From an uncultured Nioella sp. (GTDB lineage: Bacteria > Pseudomonadota > Alphaproteobacteria > Rhodobacterales > Rhodobacteraceae): a stretch of DNA of 64,000 nt. Made by a program: the position numbers and the translations under genes. Location: NCBI GenBank assembly GCA_947495575.1, contig CANLZL010000006.1:124001-188000 (forward strand), written 5' to 3'. Under the pieces are notes generated by a model. The model was not told where the DNA came from, searched no databases, and saw nothing but the letters and a program-made list of their open reading frames with translations. Below are positions 17,957-26,720 of this stretch, piece after piece; within the stretch, counting starts at the first letter, position 1, and every line of letters starts with the position of its first letter.

Positions 17957-19003
17957 ATGGAATATAGTCAGGAATTACTGGATTGGTATGACCGTCATGC
18001 CCGTACTTTGCCCTGGCGTGTGTCTCCTGCAGATCGCTCAGCCGGTCGTCAGCCCGATCCATACGCGATTTGGTTGTCCGAGGTGATGTTGCAACAAACA
18101 ACTGTGGCCGCTGTAAAGGACTATTTTCATCGCTTTACCCGCCGCTGGCCCACGGTTTCTCACCTTGCCGCCGCAACCGATGCAGATGTCATGGCCGAAT
18201 GGGCGGGCCTCGGTTATTACGCCCGGGCGCGAAACCTGTTGAAATGCGCGCGCGTGGTAACGCATGAGTTTGGTGGCACGTTCCCAAATGATGAGGATGG
18301 TCTACTTAGCTTGCCGGGTATTGGCCCCTATACAGCTGCCGCCATTGCCTCAATCGCTTTCGATCGGCCCGCAGTGGTCATGGATGGCAATGTCGAGCGG
18401 GTCATGGCGCGGCTGTTTGCTGAATGCGAGCCCCTGCCCGCTGTCAAACCAGTTCTGAAATCCCACGCCGCGCGTTTGACGCCGCAAAATCGCCCCGGCG
18501 ACCACGCGCAAGCAGTGATGGACCTGGGTTCAACGATCTGCACCCCCCGCAACCCCGCCTGCGGCATTTGCCCGTTGCGCGATCGCTGTCAGGCCCGTGC
18601 ACAAGGGATTGCATCCGACCTGCCCAAGAAGTCCCCGAAAAAACCGAAACCCACGCGCCATGGCACAGCGTATCTTGTCCGCCGTTCAGACGGCGCGTGG
18701 TTGTTGGAAACCCGCCCGGAAAAAGGTCTACTTGGCGGAATGCTCGGCTGGCCCACAACAGACTGGACAGAAGAGGCGCCCGCCGATGCCCCGCCGATCA
18801 ATGCGGAATGGCATGATCCGGGACTGGAAGTCCGCCATACTTTCACGCATTTTCACTTGAAGCTGCGGGTACTGCTGACGCGGTCTGATGCCAGCCCGTC
18901 ACGAGGAGTGTTCGTTCCTGAGACCCAGTTCAGCCCCGCTGCATTGCCGACAGTCATGCGCAAGGCATTTGACCTTACGCAAGGCACGCTTCTACGGGAT
19001 TGA
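17957..19003 (+). CDS. mutY: A/G-specific adenine glycosylase
   Basis: MutY removes adenine mispaired with 8-oxoguanine. The helix-hairpin-helix LPGIGPYTAAAIASIAF and catalytic Asp region (VVMDGNVERVMARLF) are present, and the 4Fe-4S cluster cysteines fit the C-X6-C-X2-C-X5-C pattern in CTPRNPACGICPLRDRC. A NUDIX-like C-terminal domain (GGMLGWPTTDW, then HTFTHFHLKL) recognises 8-oxoG. Length, about 348 residues, is normal. A GTG at 17948, 9 nt upstream in frame, is an alternative start. Confidence 0.95.
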   Translation: MEYSQELLDWYDRHARTLPWRVSPADRSAGRQPDPYAIWLSEVMLQQTTVAAVKDYFHRFTRRWPTVSHLAAATDADVMAEWAGLGYYARARNLLKCARVVTHEFGGTFPNDEDGLLSLPGIGPYTAAAIASIAFDRPAVVMDGNVERVMARLFAECEPLPAVKPVLKSHAARLTPQNRPGDHAQAVMDLGSTICTPRNPACGICPLRDRCQARAQGIASDLPKKSPKKPKPTRHGTAYLVRRSDGAWLLETRPEKGLLGGMLGWPTTDWTEEAPADAPPINAEWHDPGLEVRHTFTHFHLKLRVLLTRSDASPSRGVFVPETQFSPAALPTVMRKAFDLTQGTLLRD

Positions 19004-19067
19004 GCTAGAGACTGACCTGCGCAACAGTACGCCAAGGCTCAAAAAGGGCCCAATCGTTAAGAAAAAA

Positions 19068-19081
19068 TGACACATCTGTCA
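19068..19081. promoter_or_regulatory. Dyad operator candidate 1 upstream of alkB
   Basis: TGACA-CATC-TGTCA is a perfect 5-bp dyad. It lies 50 bp before the alkB start in the region where a promoter is expected and is followed by a second similar dyad with a start-to-start distance of 22 bp. Confidence 0.5.
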
Positions 19082-19089
19082 GGAATAAA

Positions 19090-19103
19090 TGACACTTGAG
19101 TCA
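19090..19103. promoter_or_regulatory. Dyad operator candidate 2 upstream of alkB
   Basis: TGAC-ACTTGA-GTCA forms a 4-bp dyad and repeats the AATGACAC start of the first copy 22 bp earlier, i.e. two helical turns away. The pair looks like a tandem binding site for a dimeric regulator. It ends 14 bp before the alkB ATG. Confidence 0.5.
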
Positions 19104-19117
19104 CTAAGAGGCCCGCA

Positions 19118-20260
19118 ATGATCCCTGCCAGTCAGGTTACAAAACTACAAAACGCGCTTCCCTTCTGGATCTCGGTCCTACTGGTGCCGCTTGTCTGGTT
19201 GGGCGCGATGCATGGCGGGTGGCTTTTGCTCGTGGCCCCGCTCTATGCCCTTCTTTTCACGTCAATTCTGGATCATTTGACAGCGCTGAACACAGGCAAT
19301 CCCGACCCGGACACGCCCGAGGTCGGGCTGTTTTGGTACCGGCTGGTGACCCTGATCTGGTTTCCCCTCCAAGTTGCAACCCAATTGGGTGTCATTTGGT
19401 GGGCAACGCATTCAAACCACCTGAGTACCGCCGAAAAAATTCTTCTATTTTATGGGGTTGGCATTATGTCGGGCGGCATCGGCATCGTCTATGCGCATGA
19501 GTTGATGCACCAAAAAACTCGGCTTGAACGCTGGTTGGGCGACCTGTTGATGGCCTCTGTCCTTTACAGCCACTTCCGAAGCGAACATTTGCTGGTCCAC
19601 CACACCCATGTTGGCACCCCGCGCGATCCCGTCACCGCCAGGTATAACGAAGGGTTTCACCGGTTCTTTTTACGGGTTCTGCCCGCCAGCTTGAAATCAG
19701 CCTTCAAGGCCGAAGCGGCGATGCTGCTGCGCAAAAGAAAGCCGTGGTATCATGCCTCAAACCCCTTCTGGCGCTATTGGGGGCTACAGGCTGCGGTTGT
19801 GTTCCTGGCGGTTGCCATCGGCGGAGGTGAAGGTTTCATCTGGTTGATTGTACAGGCATTTTTCGCGATTTCGTTTCTGGAACTGACCAACTATGTCGAA
19901 CATTACGGCCTGACCCGCAAGCATCTTGGCGATGGCAAGTACGAGCATGTCTTGCCGCGCCACAGCTGGAACGCCTCACATCGCGCCACCAATTGGCTTT
20001 TGATCAACCTGCAACGCCATTCGGATCACCATTACAAACCCGCGCGTCGGTTTCCGTTGCTGCAAACCTATTCCGAGGAGGATGCGCCGCAGCTGCCAAT
20101 GGGATATCCCGCGATGACCGCCATGGCGCTGATCCCTCCGATTTGGCGCGCCCGGATGAACCCGCGCGTACGCGCCTGGCGTCAGCGTTATTATCCTGAA
20201 ATCGAAGATTGGCAGCCCTACAACAAGGCAACCAATCCCTCGCCACGTAGTGCGATATGA
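19118..20260 (+). CDS. alkB: Alkane 1-monooxygenase
   Basis: The 380-residue integral-membrane non-heme diiron hydroxylase oxidises the terminal methyl of medium-chain alkanes using rubredoxin electrons. The family's histidine boxes are all visible: HELMHQ near residue 128, HLLVHHTHVG near 150-158, NYVEHYG near 262 and LQRHSDHHYKP near 302. Hydrophobic segments lie around 15-55, 70-90, 105-120 and 225-255. No rubredoxin or rubredoxin reductase gene is adjacent. Twin dyads in front of the gene suggest dedicated regulation. Confidence 0.93.
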   Translation: MIPASQVTKLQNALPFWISVLLVPLVWLGAMHGGWLLLVAPLYALLFTSILDHLTALNTGNPDPDTPEVGLFWYRLVTLIWFPLQVATQLGVIWWATHSNHLSTAEKILLFYGVGIMSGGIGIVYAHELMHQKTRLERWLGDLLMASVLYSHFRSEHLLVHHTHVGTPRDPVTARYNEGFHRFFLRVLPASLKSAFKAEAAMLLRKRKPWYHASNPFWRYWGLQAAVVFLAVAIGGGEGFIWLIVQAFFAISFLELTNYVEHYGLTRKHLGDGKYEHVLPRHSWNASHRATNWLLINLQRHSDHHYKPARRFPLLQTYSEEDAPQLPMGYPAMTAMALIPPIWRARMNPRVRAWRQRYYPEIEDWQPYNKATNPSPRSAI

Positions 20261-20427
20261 TTTCAGACGTCGTTCAATCCTGAACCAAAGCATTTTGGGC
20301 ACGTTGCGGGTTGATTTCCGGCAGGTACAGTACCCCGCCCTCCGCACCGGTTACATGGAACCTTCACCATCTATTTCTCCTGACATTCTCTCAGAAACAG
20401 GATGTTACGAGGAATCGTCCAAAATGC

Positions 20428-20459
20428 AAAAAGCCCCGCCGATCAAAGGAACGGCGGGG
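20428..20459 (-). terminator. Rho-independent terminator of the ccrM-type gene
   Basis: Reading the reverse strand, CCCCGCCG (20459 to 20452) and CGGCGGGG (20441 to 20434) form an 8-bp stem with a 10-nt loop, followed by CTTTTTG. It sits about 60 bp beyond the ccrM stop. The rest of 20261-20517, between the convergent alkB and ccrM genes, holds nothing else I can recognise. Confidence 0.88.
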
Positions 20460-20517
20460 AAGGTCGTGCCACGGCACCAGGGCCGCAGGCACGGGCGGTG
20501 TTCTTGAAAGTCTTGGA

Positions 20518-21666
<1,149 letters not shown>

Positions 21667-21673
21667 TTAGGAT

Positions 21674-21712
21674 GAGTCATCGGGGATTCGCCGTCAATTT
21701 CTTTTTTGAATC
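21674..21712. promoter_or_regulatory. Cluster of three GANTC sites upstream of ccrM
   Basis: GAGTC at 21674-21678, GATTC at 21685-21689 and GAATC at 21708-21712 are the recognition sequence of the adjacent methyltransferase. They fall within 39 bp, 53-91 bp upstream of the ccrM start, with the last overlapping the rnhB stop codon. In Caulobacter, methylation of sites near the ccrM promoter affects its expression, so this may be a feedback element. Confidence 0.6.
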
Positions 21713-22334
21713 AAGAGGTTGCTGATTTGTCTTGATACAAGATATTGTGGACGGTCTTAAAGGTTCGTCTATGAACAGGGGTAGGACCTAGGGCAATCAG
21801 GGCCTCCCGGTGCTGTTTAGTGGGGTAGCCTGCGTTCTTGTCCCAGCCATATCCGGGGTACTGTTGCGCCAATGCACACATTCGCGCATCCCGCGCCACC
21901 TTGGCCACGATAGACGCCGCAGCAATGCTGAGGCTGCGGCTATCGCCTTTTATCAATGGGGTCATGGGGGTGTTGATGCCCTTTGGTGCAAATTTTCCAT
22001 CAATCAACAAATGATCAGGCAACACTGGCAGAGCTTCCACCGCGCGACGCATGGCCAGGAGGCTGGCCTGCAAGATGTTGATCTGCTCGATCTCTTCAAC
22101 ACTGGCCTCACCAATGGAAACCAACGCGCATTCCCGCAATTGTTCTGCGAGAGCATCGCGCCGCTTTCCGCTGAGCTTTTTGGAGTCGTTTAACCCTTCA
22201 GGAATGTTGTCAGCATCCAGAATCACCGCAGCCGCCATTACCGGGCCGGCAAGGGGGCCGCGCCCAACCTCATCAACTCCCGCCACACGTCCGCCAAGTT
22301 GTATCTCGAAGCTGAAATCCGGTCCCTTGCTCAT
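21711..22334 (-). CDS. rnhB: Ribonuclease HII
   Basis: The 207-residue enzyme removes ribonucleotides from DNA and RNA-DNA hybrids. The opening [23 protein letters not shown] (catalytic Asp-Glu pair), [11 protein letters not shown] and the central [26 protein letters not shown] with its catalytic Asp are all present, as is [17 protein letters not shown]. Length is normal. Lying upstream of ccrM in the same direction is a common alphaproteobacterial arrangement. Confidence 0.96.
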   Translation of the reverse strand: MSKGPDFSFEIQLGGRVAGVDEVGRGPLAGPVMAAAVILDADNIPEGLNDSKKLSGKRRDALAEQLRECALVSIGEASVEEIEQINILQASLLAMRRAVEALPVLPDHLLIDGKFAPKGINTPMTPLIKGDSRSLSIAAASIVAKVARDARMCALAQQYPGYGWDKNAGYPTKQHREALIALGPTPVHRRTFKTVHNILYQDKSATS

Positions 22335-22371
22335 GGATCACTGATTTCATGGCTTGCTGGATGCTTCAAAC

Positions 22372-22404
22372 AAAAAAAAGCGGCGGGGCCGAAGCCCCAC
22401 CGCC
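22372..22404 (-). terminator. Rho-independent terminator after the secreted Cys-rich protein gene
   Basis: On the reverse strand GGCGGTGGGGC and GCCCCGCCGC pair around a TTCG loop and run into eight T residues. It lies about 36 bp after the stop of the gene at 22440-22880 and upstream of rnhB. Confidence 0.92.
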
Positions 22405-22439
22405 CTCCATCGCACTGCTCAATGGAAAAAGGTGACGTG

Positions 22440-22880
22440 TTACGAAGTGTGCCACCCGTGACGACGCAGGCATTGCGCATCATAGACATCGCGCCACCCC
22501 TGATAAGTGAAGACACGGTCAAGGCACTGCCGCGGCAGTGCGGCGGAATAGGGAACGTGGTTATGCAGGCAGTTCGCGCCAAAACCGCGAAGGTTCAGGG
22601 AATGCGGCCCTTGGAAACGATGGAAACACCGATTTGGTAAAACTAGGCGGTGGTGGTTTGGCACATCCGGCACGTAGCGCGTAACAGGCGCTGTACGATG
22701 GTTATTGCGCTGGTTCTCGATGATGCTGCCAATGATCAGCAGTGCCGCCGCGCCACCAAGGAATCGGTGCAAATTGTCATTGTCGGCATGGGCGGCCTGC
22801 GTGGTTGCCGTCACACCAGTAAACGCAACGGCAAGCGACAAAGCGCCCGCGGCCAGCATTTTTGGAAAAGATTTAAGCAT
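22440..22880 (-). CDS. Hypothetical secreted or membrane protein, C-terminal Cys/His-rich
   Basis: I do not recognise this 146-residue protein. It begins with a signal-like stretch (about residues 8-32, ending TQAAHA) and has a second hydrophobic helix (FLGGAAALLIIGSII, about 40-54). The rest is soluble and basic with four cysteines, each after a basic or polar residue (RCF, NCL, QCL, QCL), and many histidines. A perfect ribosome binding site (GGAGG) precedes the ATG, and its own terminator follows, so it is a real monocistronic gene. The role is unknown. Confidence 0.7.
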   Translation of the reverse strand: MLKSFPKMLAAGALSLAVAFTGVTATTQAAHADNDNLHRFLGGAAALLIIGSIIENQRNNHRTAPVTRYVPDVPNHHRLVLPNRCFHRFQGPHSLNLRGFGANCLHNHVPYSAALPRQCLDRVFTYQGWRDVYDAQCLRRHGWHTS

Positions 22881-23055
22881 TTGGGGCCTCCGAAAGGCAT
22901 AGGGTCGACAAAAGACTCCGCTGGAACGCGGATCATGCCCAATCGTCGCTTTTCCCTTGTCAGACAGGCAATATCAGCGCTTCGATATCTGATAACACGC
23001 CACTTTTGCCCTTATGATATTGTATGACGCGCGCCTTTGGCCCTAATTCAATCCC

Positions 23056-23337
23056 ATGATGAAAAAGCTACTCTTAACCCTCGCCCTTATGGGCTTTGCC
23101 ACCACGGCACATGCAAATTGCTTCGCCGACTATAAGGCAAAGATGGATAACCCGCTCCGCCTGCATTACGGTGTGATTGAGTTACCAGCTTCCGCCTGTT
23201 CGGTCGGCGCTGCTGCGTCCAATATCGCGGGCCGCCTTTCGGGTGGCTGGGAACTTCTGGAAGTAATGTCGGTCTTTGATGAGGCCGGATTGGATTCGAG
23301 GAGATCGCGTGCAGGACAATACTACCTCCGCTTCTGA
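23056..23337 (+). CDS. Small secreted protein with two cysteines, unknown function
   Basis: The 93-residue product starts with a clear Sec signal peptide (KKLLLTLALMGFATTAHA, predicted cut after residue 20) and yields a small mature protein starting NCFADYKAK. Cysteines at about 22 and 48 could form a disulfide in the periplasm. The last 29 nt overlap the start of the downstream membrane regulator gene in another frame, which suggests coupled translation. I do not recognise a named family. Confidence 0.7.
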   Translation: MMKKLLLTLALMGFATTAHANCFADYKAKMDNPLRLHYGVIELPASACSVGAAASNIAGRLSGGWELLEVMSVFDEAGLDSRRSRAGQYYLRF

Positions 23338-24013
23338 GTCGCGGATCACAGGGACCCGCGTGGTTCAGCTTGGCATTGCCGCCGTTGTTGTCATTCTGGC
23401 AATTGCGGCGGTTCTTTTGTTTTCCTATCTGCCGGATGCAAACGCCTTTAACGATGCCGTCGAGGAGATCTTTATCGTCAACGATGCGTTGACGACCACG
23501 GAATCGATCACATTGCTGGAGATTCTTGCCCAATCGGGCACGACATTTGGCAAAGTTTTGGCCAGCTATCGCGCGATTATTTTCGTGTTGATCATCTTTG
23601 CCACCGGGTTGCTGATTGCCTGCCTGGTGTTCCTGATCACGATCATCACGCTGAACCGGCGCATGGGCGAGATTGAAAAATCGGGCATAGAAGTCAATTC
23701 GCTGATTCTCAGCCGAGAAGAACGGGTGGTCTACCTGAACAATATGGAGTTCAAACTGACCGCCGCCGCGATGGAAACTCTGTCCGTATTGGCAGAAGCT
23801 CGAATGGATGATGACGTTCTATCCGGCATCGAACTTGAAGCGATGGTGTCTGGCAAGGACAAGTCGGACTGCGAAGAGGCCGCAGGTGCAACCCGCATAA
23901 AGCGGCTGCGCGACACGCTTGGCAATCAGATGGTCAGTGAATTGCTGGTGAAAAATATCGCAAGGCGCGGCTATATGCTGGCCATCGACAAAGATGTCAT
24001 CAAGATGATGTAA
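23309..24013 (+). CDS. Two-helix membrane protein with C-terminal winged-helix (OmpR/PhoB-like) domain
   Basis: The protein has about 234 residues. It has membrane segments at about 19-39 and 89-114 enclosing a periplasmic loop of about 50 residues. Residues 135-227 read like an OmpR/PhoB-type DNA-binding domain: a leading beta pair (RVVYLNNMEFKLT), AAAMETLSVLAEA, then GIELEAMV, ATRIKRLRDTLGNQM and a final IARRGYMLAID hairpin. A GAGGAG box 5-10 nt upstream decides the GTG start at 23309; an ATG at 23279 is an alternative. Here the winged helix is C-terminal, opposite to ToxR/CadC, where it is N-terminal. Ligand and target genes are unknown. Confidence 0.7.
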   Translation: MQDNTTSASESRITGTRVVQLGIAAVVVILAIAAVLLFSYLPDANAFNDAVEEIFIVNDALTTTESITLLEILAQSGTTFGKVLASYRAIIFVLIIFATGLLIACLVFLITIITLNRRMGEIEKSGIEVNSLILSREERVVYLNNMEFKLTAAAMETLSVLAEARMDDDVLSGIELEAMVSGKDKSDCEEAAGATRIKRLRDTLGNQMVSELLVKNIARRGYMLAIDKDVIKMM

Positions 24014-24025
24014 TCGGTAAGACCG

Positions 24026-24295
24026 TCAACAATTGTTCGGGCGCCCACGCCCGTACCCGCTGCGATCTGAGATCGAGCCATTGTCGCTATCGGTTGACCC
24101 GGTCCGCACACCACCGGCCCCTCGTGGACAATTGGCGCCATCAGACCACGACCCAGAATCTCCGTCAGCAGCTTGCGCTTGCCCGGTCATCAAAGCGGTT
24201 GCTGCGCCGCCAGCAGCCAAACCGAGGAAGTGCCGCCGTTTGGGGCGGGTCGTTGTCATCTCATCATCGGTCAATGTTTTCTTGGCGTCGGACAT
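24026..24295 (-). CDS. Tat-signal Asp/Asn/Gly-repeat small peptide A
   Basis: This 89-residue product has a charged N-terminus (KKTLTDDEMTTTRP), a twin-arginine motif RRHFLG at 20-25 and a hydrophobic stretch to AQA at about 42. The mature part carries two copies of a 16-residue unit, at about 44-59 (DGDSGSWSDGANCPRG) and 69-84 (DSDNGSISDRSGYGRG), and ends in Cys. The next gene upstream encodes a paralogue with the same layout. The Tat signal suggests export in a folded or modified state. No known family is recognised; it could be a modified peptide precursor or a small calcium-binding protein (DxDxG-like loops). Confidence 0.7.
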   Translation of the reverse strand: MSDAKKTLTDDEMTTTRPKRRHFLGLAAGGAATALMTGQAQAADGDSGSWSDGANCPRGAGGVRTGSTDSDNGSISDRSGYGRGRPNNC

Positions 24296-24373
24296 GTCAA
24301 ATCCCTGTAAATCAATCCGCAAAGCCATTCCGGGCCTTACCGACAATACTATAGCAGGTTTTCTGCCCGGTGC

Positions 24374-24652
24374 TCAGCAATATGGCGCGCCGCGGCCATA
24401 ACCGCCACGATCCGTCCGGTTGCCATTATCGCTATCGGTGTAGCCAGTATAAGTGCCGCCTGTGCCGCGGGGGCAAGATCCTGAATCGGTCCAGTTGCCG
24501 TTATCAATATCGGCCGCCGCCGCAGGTGTGGGGGCCATAGCAACGGCACCGCCTGCGGCCATCATCCCCAGAAATGCCCGGCGTGCTGGTCGGGTGGTTG
24601 TGATATCTGCATCGGTCAGCGTTTTCTGACCCGTTATGGTATCTTTGGTCAT
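24374..24652 (-). CDS. Tat-signal Asp/Asn/Gly-repeat small peptide B
   Basis: This paralogue of the downstream peptide gene encodes 92 residues. The leader shares KTLTDxxxTTTRPxRRxFLG, with RRAFLG at about 24-29. Two repeats follow: residues 48-63 (DIDNGNWTDSGSCPRG) and 73-88 (DSDNGNRTDRGGYGRG), and the protein ends GAPYC. The Cys in repeat 1 and the terminal Cys are conserved in both paralogues. The start at 24652 follows GAAAGGCGACCG. Its 5' end faces a JmjC-type oxygenase gene across 118 bp. Confidence 0.72.
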   Translation of the reverse strand: MTKDTITGQKTLTDADITTTRPARRAFLGMMAAGGAVAMAPTPAAAADIDNGNWTDSGSCPRGTGGTYTGYTDSDNGNRTDRGGYGRGAPYC

Positions 24653-24770
24653 CGGTCGCCTTTCCATCTGCGCCAAGTTCGCGTACTAATTACACATAAT
24701 GTAGGTAGGCGACCCGGCTAGGTCAACAACCGAGTAAAAAGAATTGATCCATAGAGAGAAAGCTTCGGTC

Positions 24771-25961
24771 ATGAGCATGGATTTCAAAACGGCAATTGCG
24801 CCGATTTCTGAGGAGTCGTTTTTTCGGGACTACTACGAGAAAAAGCACCTCGTTATTCGTCGCGATCAGGCTGACTATTACTCCAAACTGCTGTCAGTCG
24901 CAGATATAGATTGGGCCCTGACCACGCTCGGACTTTCTACGCCCGAAGTGAATGTTACCCAAGCCGATCGCGACATCTCGGGCGCTGATTTTGCTTATGA
25001 AGGCGGGTTCGTTGACTCGGTCGCCGTGAACCAACTTTTCGACGAAGGGGCGACAATAATCCTGTCGAATTTGCAGGAGCGTCTGCCCAAGCTGGCCACG
25101 TTTTGCCGGGCGTTGGAAAAAGTATTCTCGGCCCGTATCCAGACCAATATCTACCTCACGCCGGCCCAAAGCCAGGGTTTCAAGGCGCATTACGATGGGC
25201 ATGACGTGCTGGTGTTACAGGTCGAAGGCACCAAGGAATGGCGTATTTACGACACACCCGTTGAGCTGCCTTTGCAAGAGCAGGGGTTTGACCCGCACGA
25301 AATTGCAATTGGAGATATGACGGACAGATTCGTGTTGGAACCCGGCGATATGGTCTATGTCCCACGTGGCGTGACCCATGATGCCGTGTCAACGGATCAG
25401 ACTTCGCTGCACATCACCACCGGACTTATGACGCGTTCATGGGCCGACGTGATGGTCGAGGCGGTTCGAATGCTGGCCCTGAACGATGTAGCGTTCCGCG
25501 AAAGCCTACCACCAGGTTTTGCCAATGGTGGGTTTGACGACACCCGGTGCGAGGCGAAGTTTCAGCAGTTGCTGGACAAGATTTCAGCAGCGGCATTGGA
25601 CCCATTGTTGGACGCAGCACGTGATGATTTCATCTCAACCCGCCTGCCGCGTGCGCACGGACAGCTGGGCCAAATCCAAAAAATCAGCGCGTTGGATGCG
25701 GGCAGCACTCTGAGCGCGCGACCCGATTTGATCTATCGGCTGACGGATTTACCCGAAAAGGACGGACAAGCCGCAAGTGTGGCCCTGTCCTGCCAGGGGA
25801 CAATTATCACCCTGCCCGATTTCACAAAGGAACCGCTGAGTTTTGCGCTTTCCAACAGCGGATACAAATTGTCGAACCTGCCCGGGGACCTGGATGAGGG
25901 CGGAAAAATTGTACTCATCCGACGTCTGGTTCGCGAGGGTTTGGTCACAATCGACGATTGA
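24771..25961 (+). CDS. JmjC/cupin_4-type 2-oxoglutarate-dependent oxygenase (YcfD/ROX-like)
   Basis: The 396-residue protein follows the ribosomal-oxygenase-like layout: an N-terminal segment SFFRDYYEKKHLVIRR, a JmjC barrel with the iron triad H140-x-D142 (in KAHYDGHD) and H203 (in PRGVTHDAV), and a C-terminal domain of about 170 residues ending in a winged-helix-like segment. Known relatives hydroxylate Arg or His in ribosomal proteins, or act on peptides. It is divergent from two small Asp/Asn-rich peptides, so those are candidate substrates; that is inference. ATG at 24777 is an alternative start. Confidence 0.83.
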   Translation: MSMDFKTAIAPISEESFFRDYYEKKHLVIRRDQADYYSKLLSVADIDWALTTLGLSTPEVNVTQADRDISGADFAYEGGFVDSVAVNQLFDEGATIILSNLQERLPKLATFCRALEKVFSARIQTNIYLTPAQSQGFKAHYDGHDVLVLQVEGTKEWRIYDTPVELPLQEQGFDPHEIAIGDMTDRFVLEPGDMVYVPRGVTHDAVSTDQTSLHITTGLMTRSWADVMVEAVRMLALNDVAFRESLPPGFANGGFDDTRCEAKFQQLLDKISAAALDPLLDAARDDFISTRLPRAHGQLGQIQKISALDAGSTLSARPDLIYRLTDLPEKDGQAASVALSCQGTIITLPDFTKEPLSFALSNSGYKLSNLPGDLDEGGKIVLIRRLVREGLVTIDD

Positions 25962-25967
25962 TGGTTT

Positions 25968-26720
25968 TCAGGTGCCCAGCTTTCCCAAACGCGACGACAT
26001 TCCGCGATCTGCCACGATCTCGGTGCCGGTCATCGCAACCGATGCATCCGACAACAAGAACACCGCCGCTTGTCCGATATCGTCGACCGTCGAGACTTCT
26101 GCGGTGGCATGCCAACTGCGGAACATTGCGTCCGTCTCCGGATTCTGCGCGGCCTCTGCCACAACTTCGGTCAAAGTAAGACCAGGGCAGAGAGAATTCG
26201 CCCGAATTTTGTTTGGACCAAGTGACCAGGCCATAGCCCGTGTCATTGAGACTATTGCGCCTTTTGTTCCGGCATAGGCCTCGAATCCACGATCACTGGC
26301 TTTGGCATGGTTCGACGCAATATTGACCAGCGACCCATGTGTTCCATCCGCAGCCATGATCCGTGCGGCGGCCTGACAGCCCACCAAAACCGATCGGTGG
26401 TTCACGGCCCAAAGCGTCTCCCACATACTAAGCTCAGCCTCTAAAAACGGCGCTGTCAGGGTCACACCCGCGTTGGAAACCAGGCCATCGAGGCGGCCAT
26501 GAGTATCGCGGACCATGTTGATCGCAGTGATCAGTGCATCAACATCAGAGACATCGGATTGCACGGCCGGCGCGCCCTCTGTCCGAATTGCATCCAACCC
26601 ACCATCGGTGATGTCAAACCCAACCGCCGTGGCCCCTGCAGCCATCGTGCTGCGCAGAATGCCACGTCCAATCCCGGCACCAGCACCGGTGACGATGACA
26701 ACCTTTCCGTCCAAGTTCAT
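25968..26720 (-). CDS. SDR family NAD(P)-dependent oxidoreductase (sugar operon)
   Basis: This 250-residue short-chain dehydrogenase has TGAGAGIG near residue 11, a SNAG motif near 85, and Ser plus YAGTK (catalytic) near 139-155. It is the last gene of the sugar ABC operon, with a 4-nt overlap with the permease above, so it probably oxidises the imported sugar or a derivative. Its stop lies 6 bp from the stop of the convergent oxygenase gene. Confidence 0.9.
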   Translation of the reverse strand: MNLDGKVVIVTGAGAGIGRGILRSTMAAGATAVGFDITDGGLDAIRTEGAPAVQSDVSDVDALITAINMVRDTHGRLDGLVSNAGVTLTAPFLEAELSMWETLWAVNHRSVLVGCQAAARIMAADGTHGSLVNIASNHAKASDRGFEAYAGTKGAIVSMTRAMAWSLGPNKIRANSLCPGLTLTEVVAEAAQNPETDAMFRSWHATAEVSTVDDIGQAAVFLLSDASVAMTGTEIVADRGMSSRLGKLGT

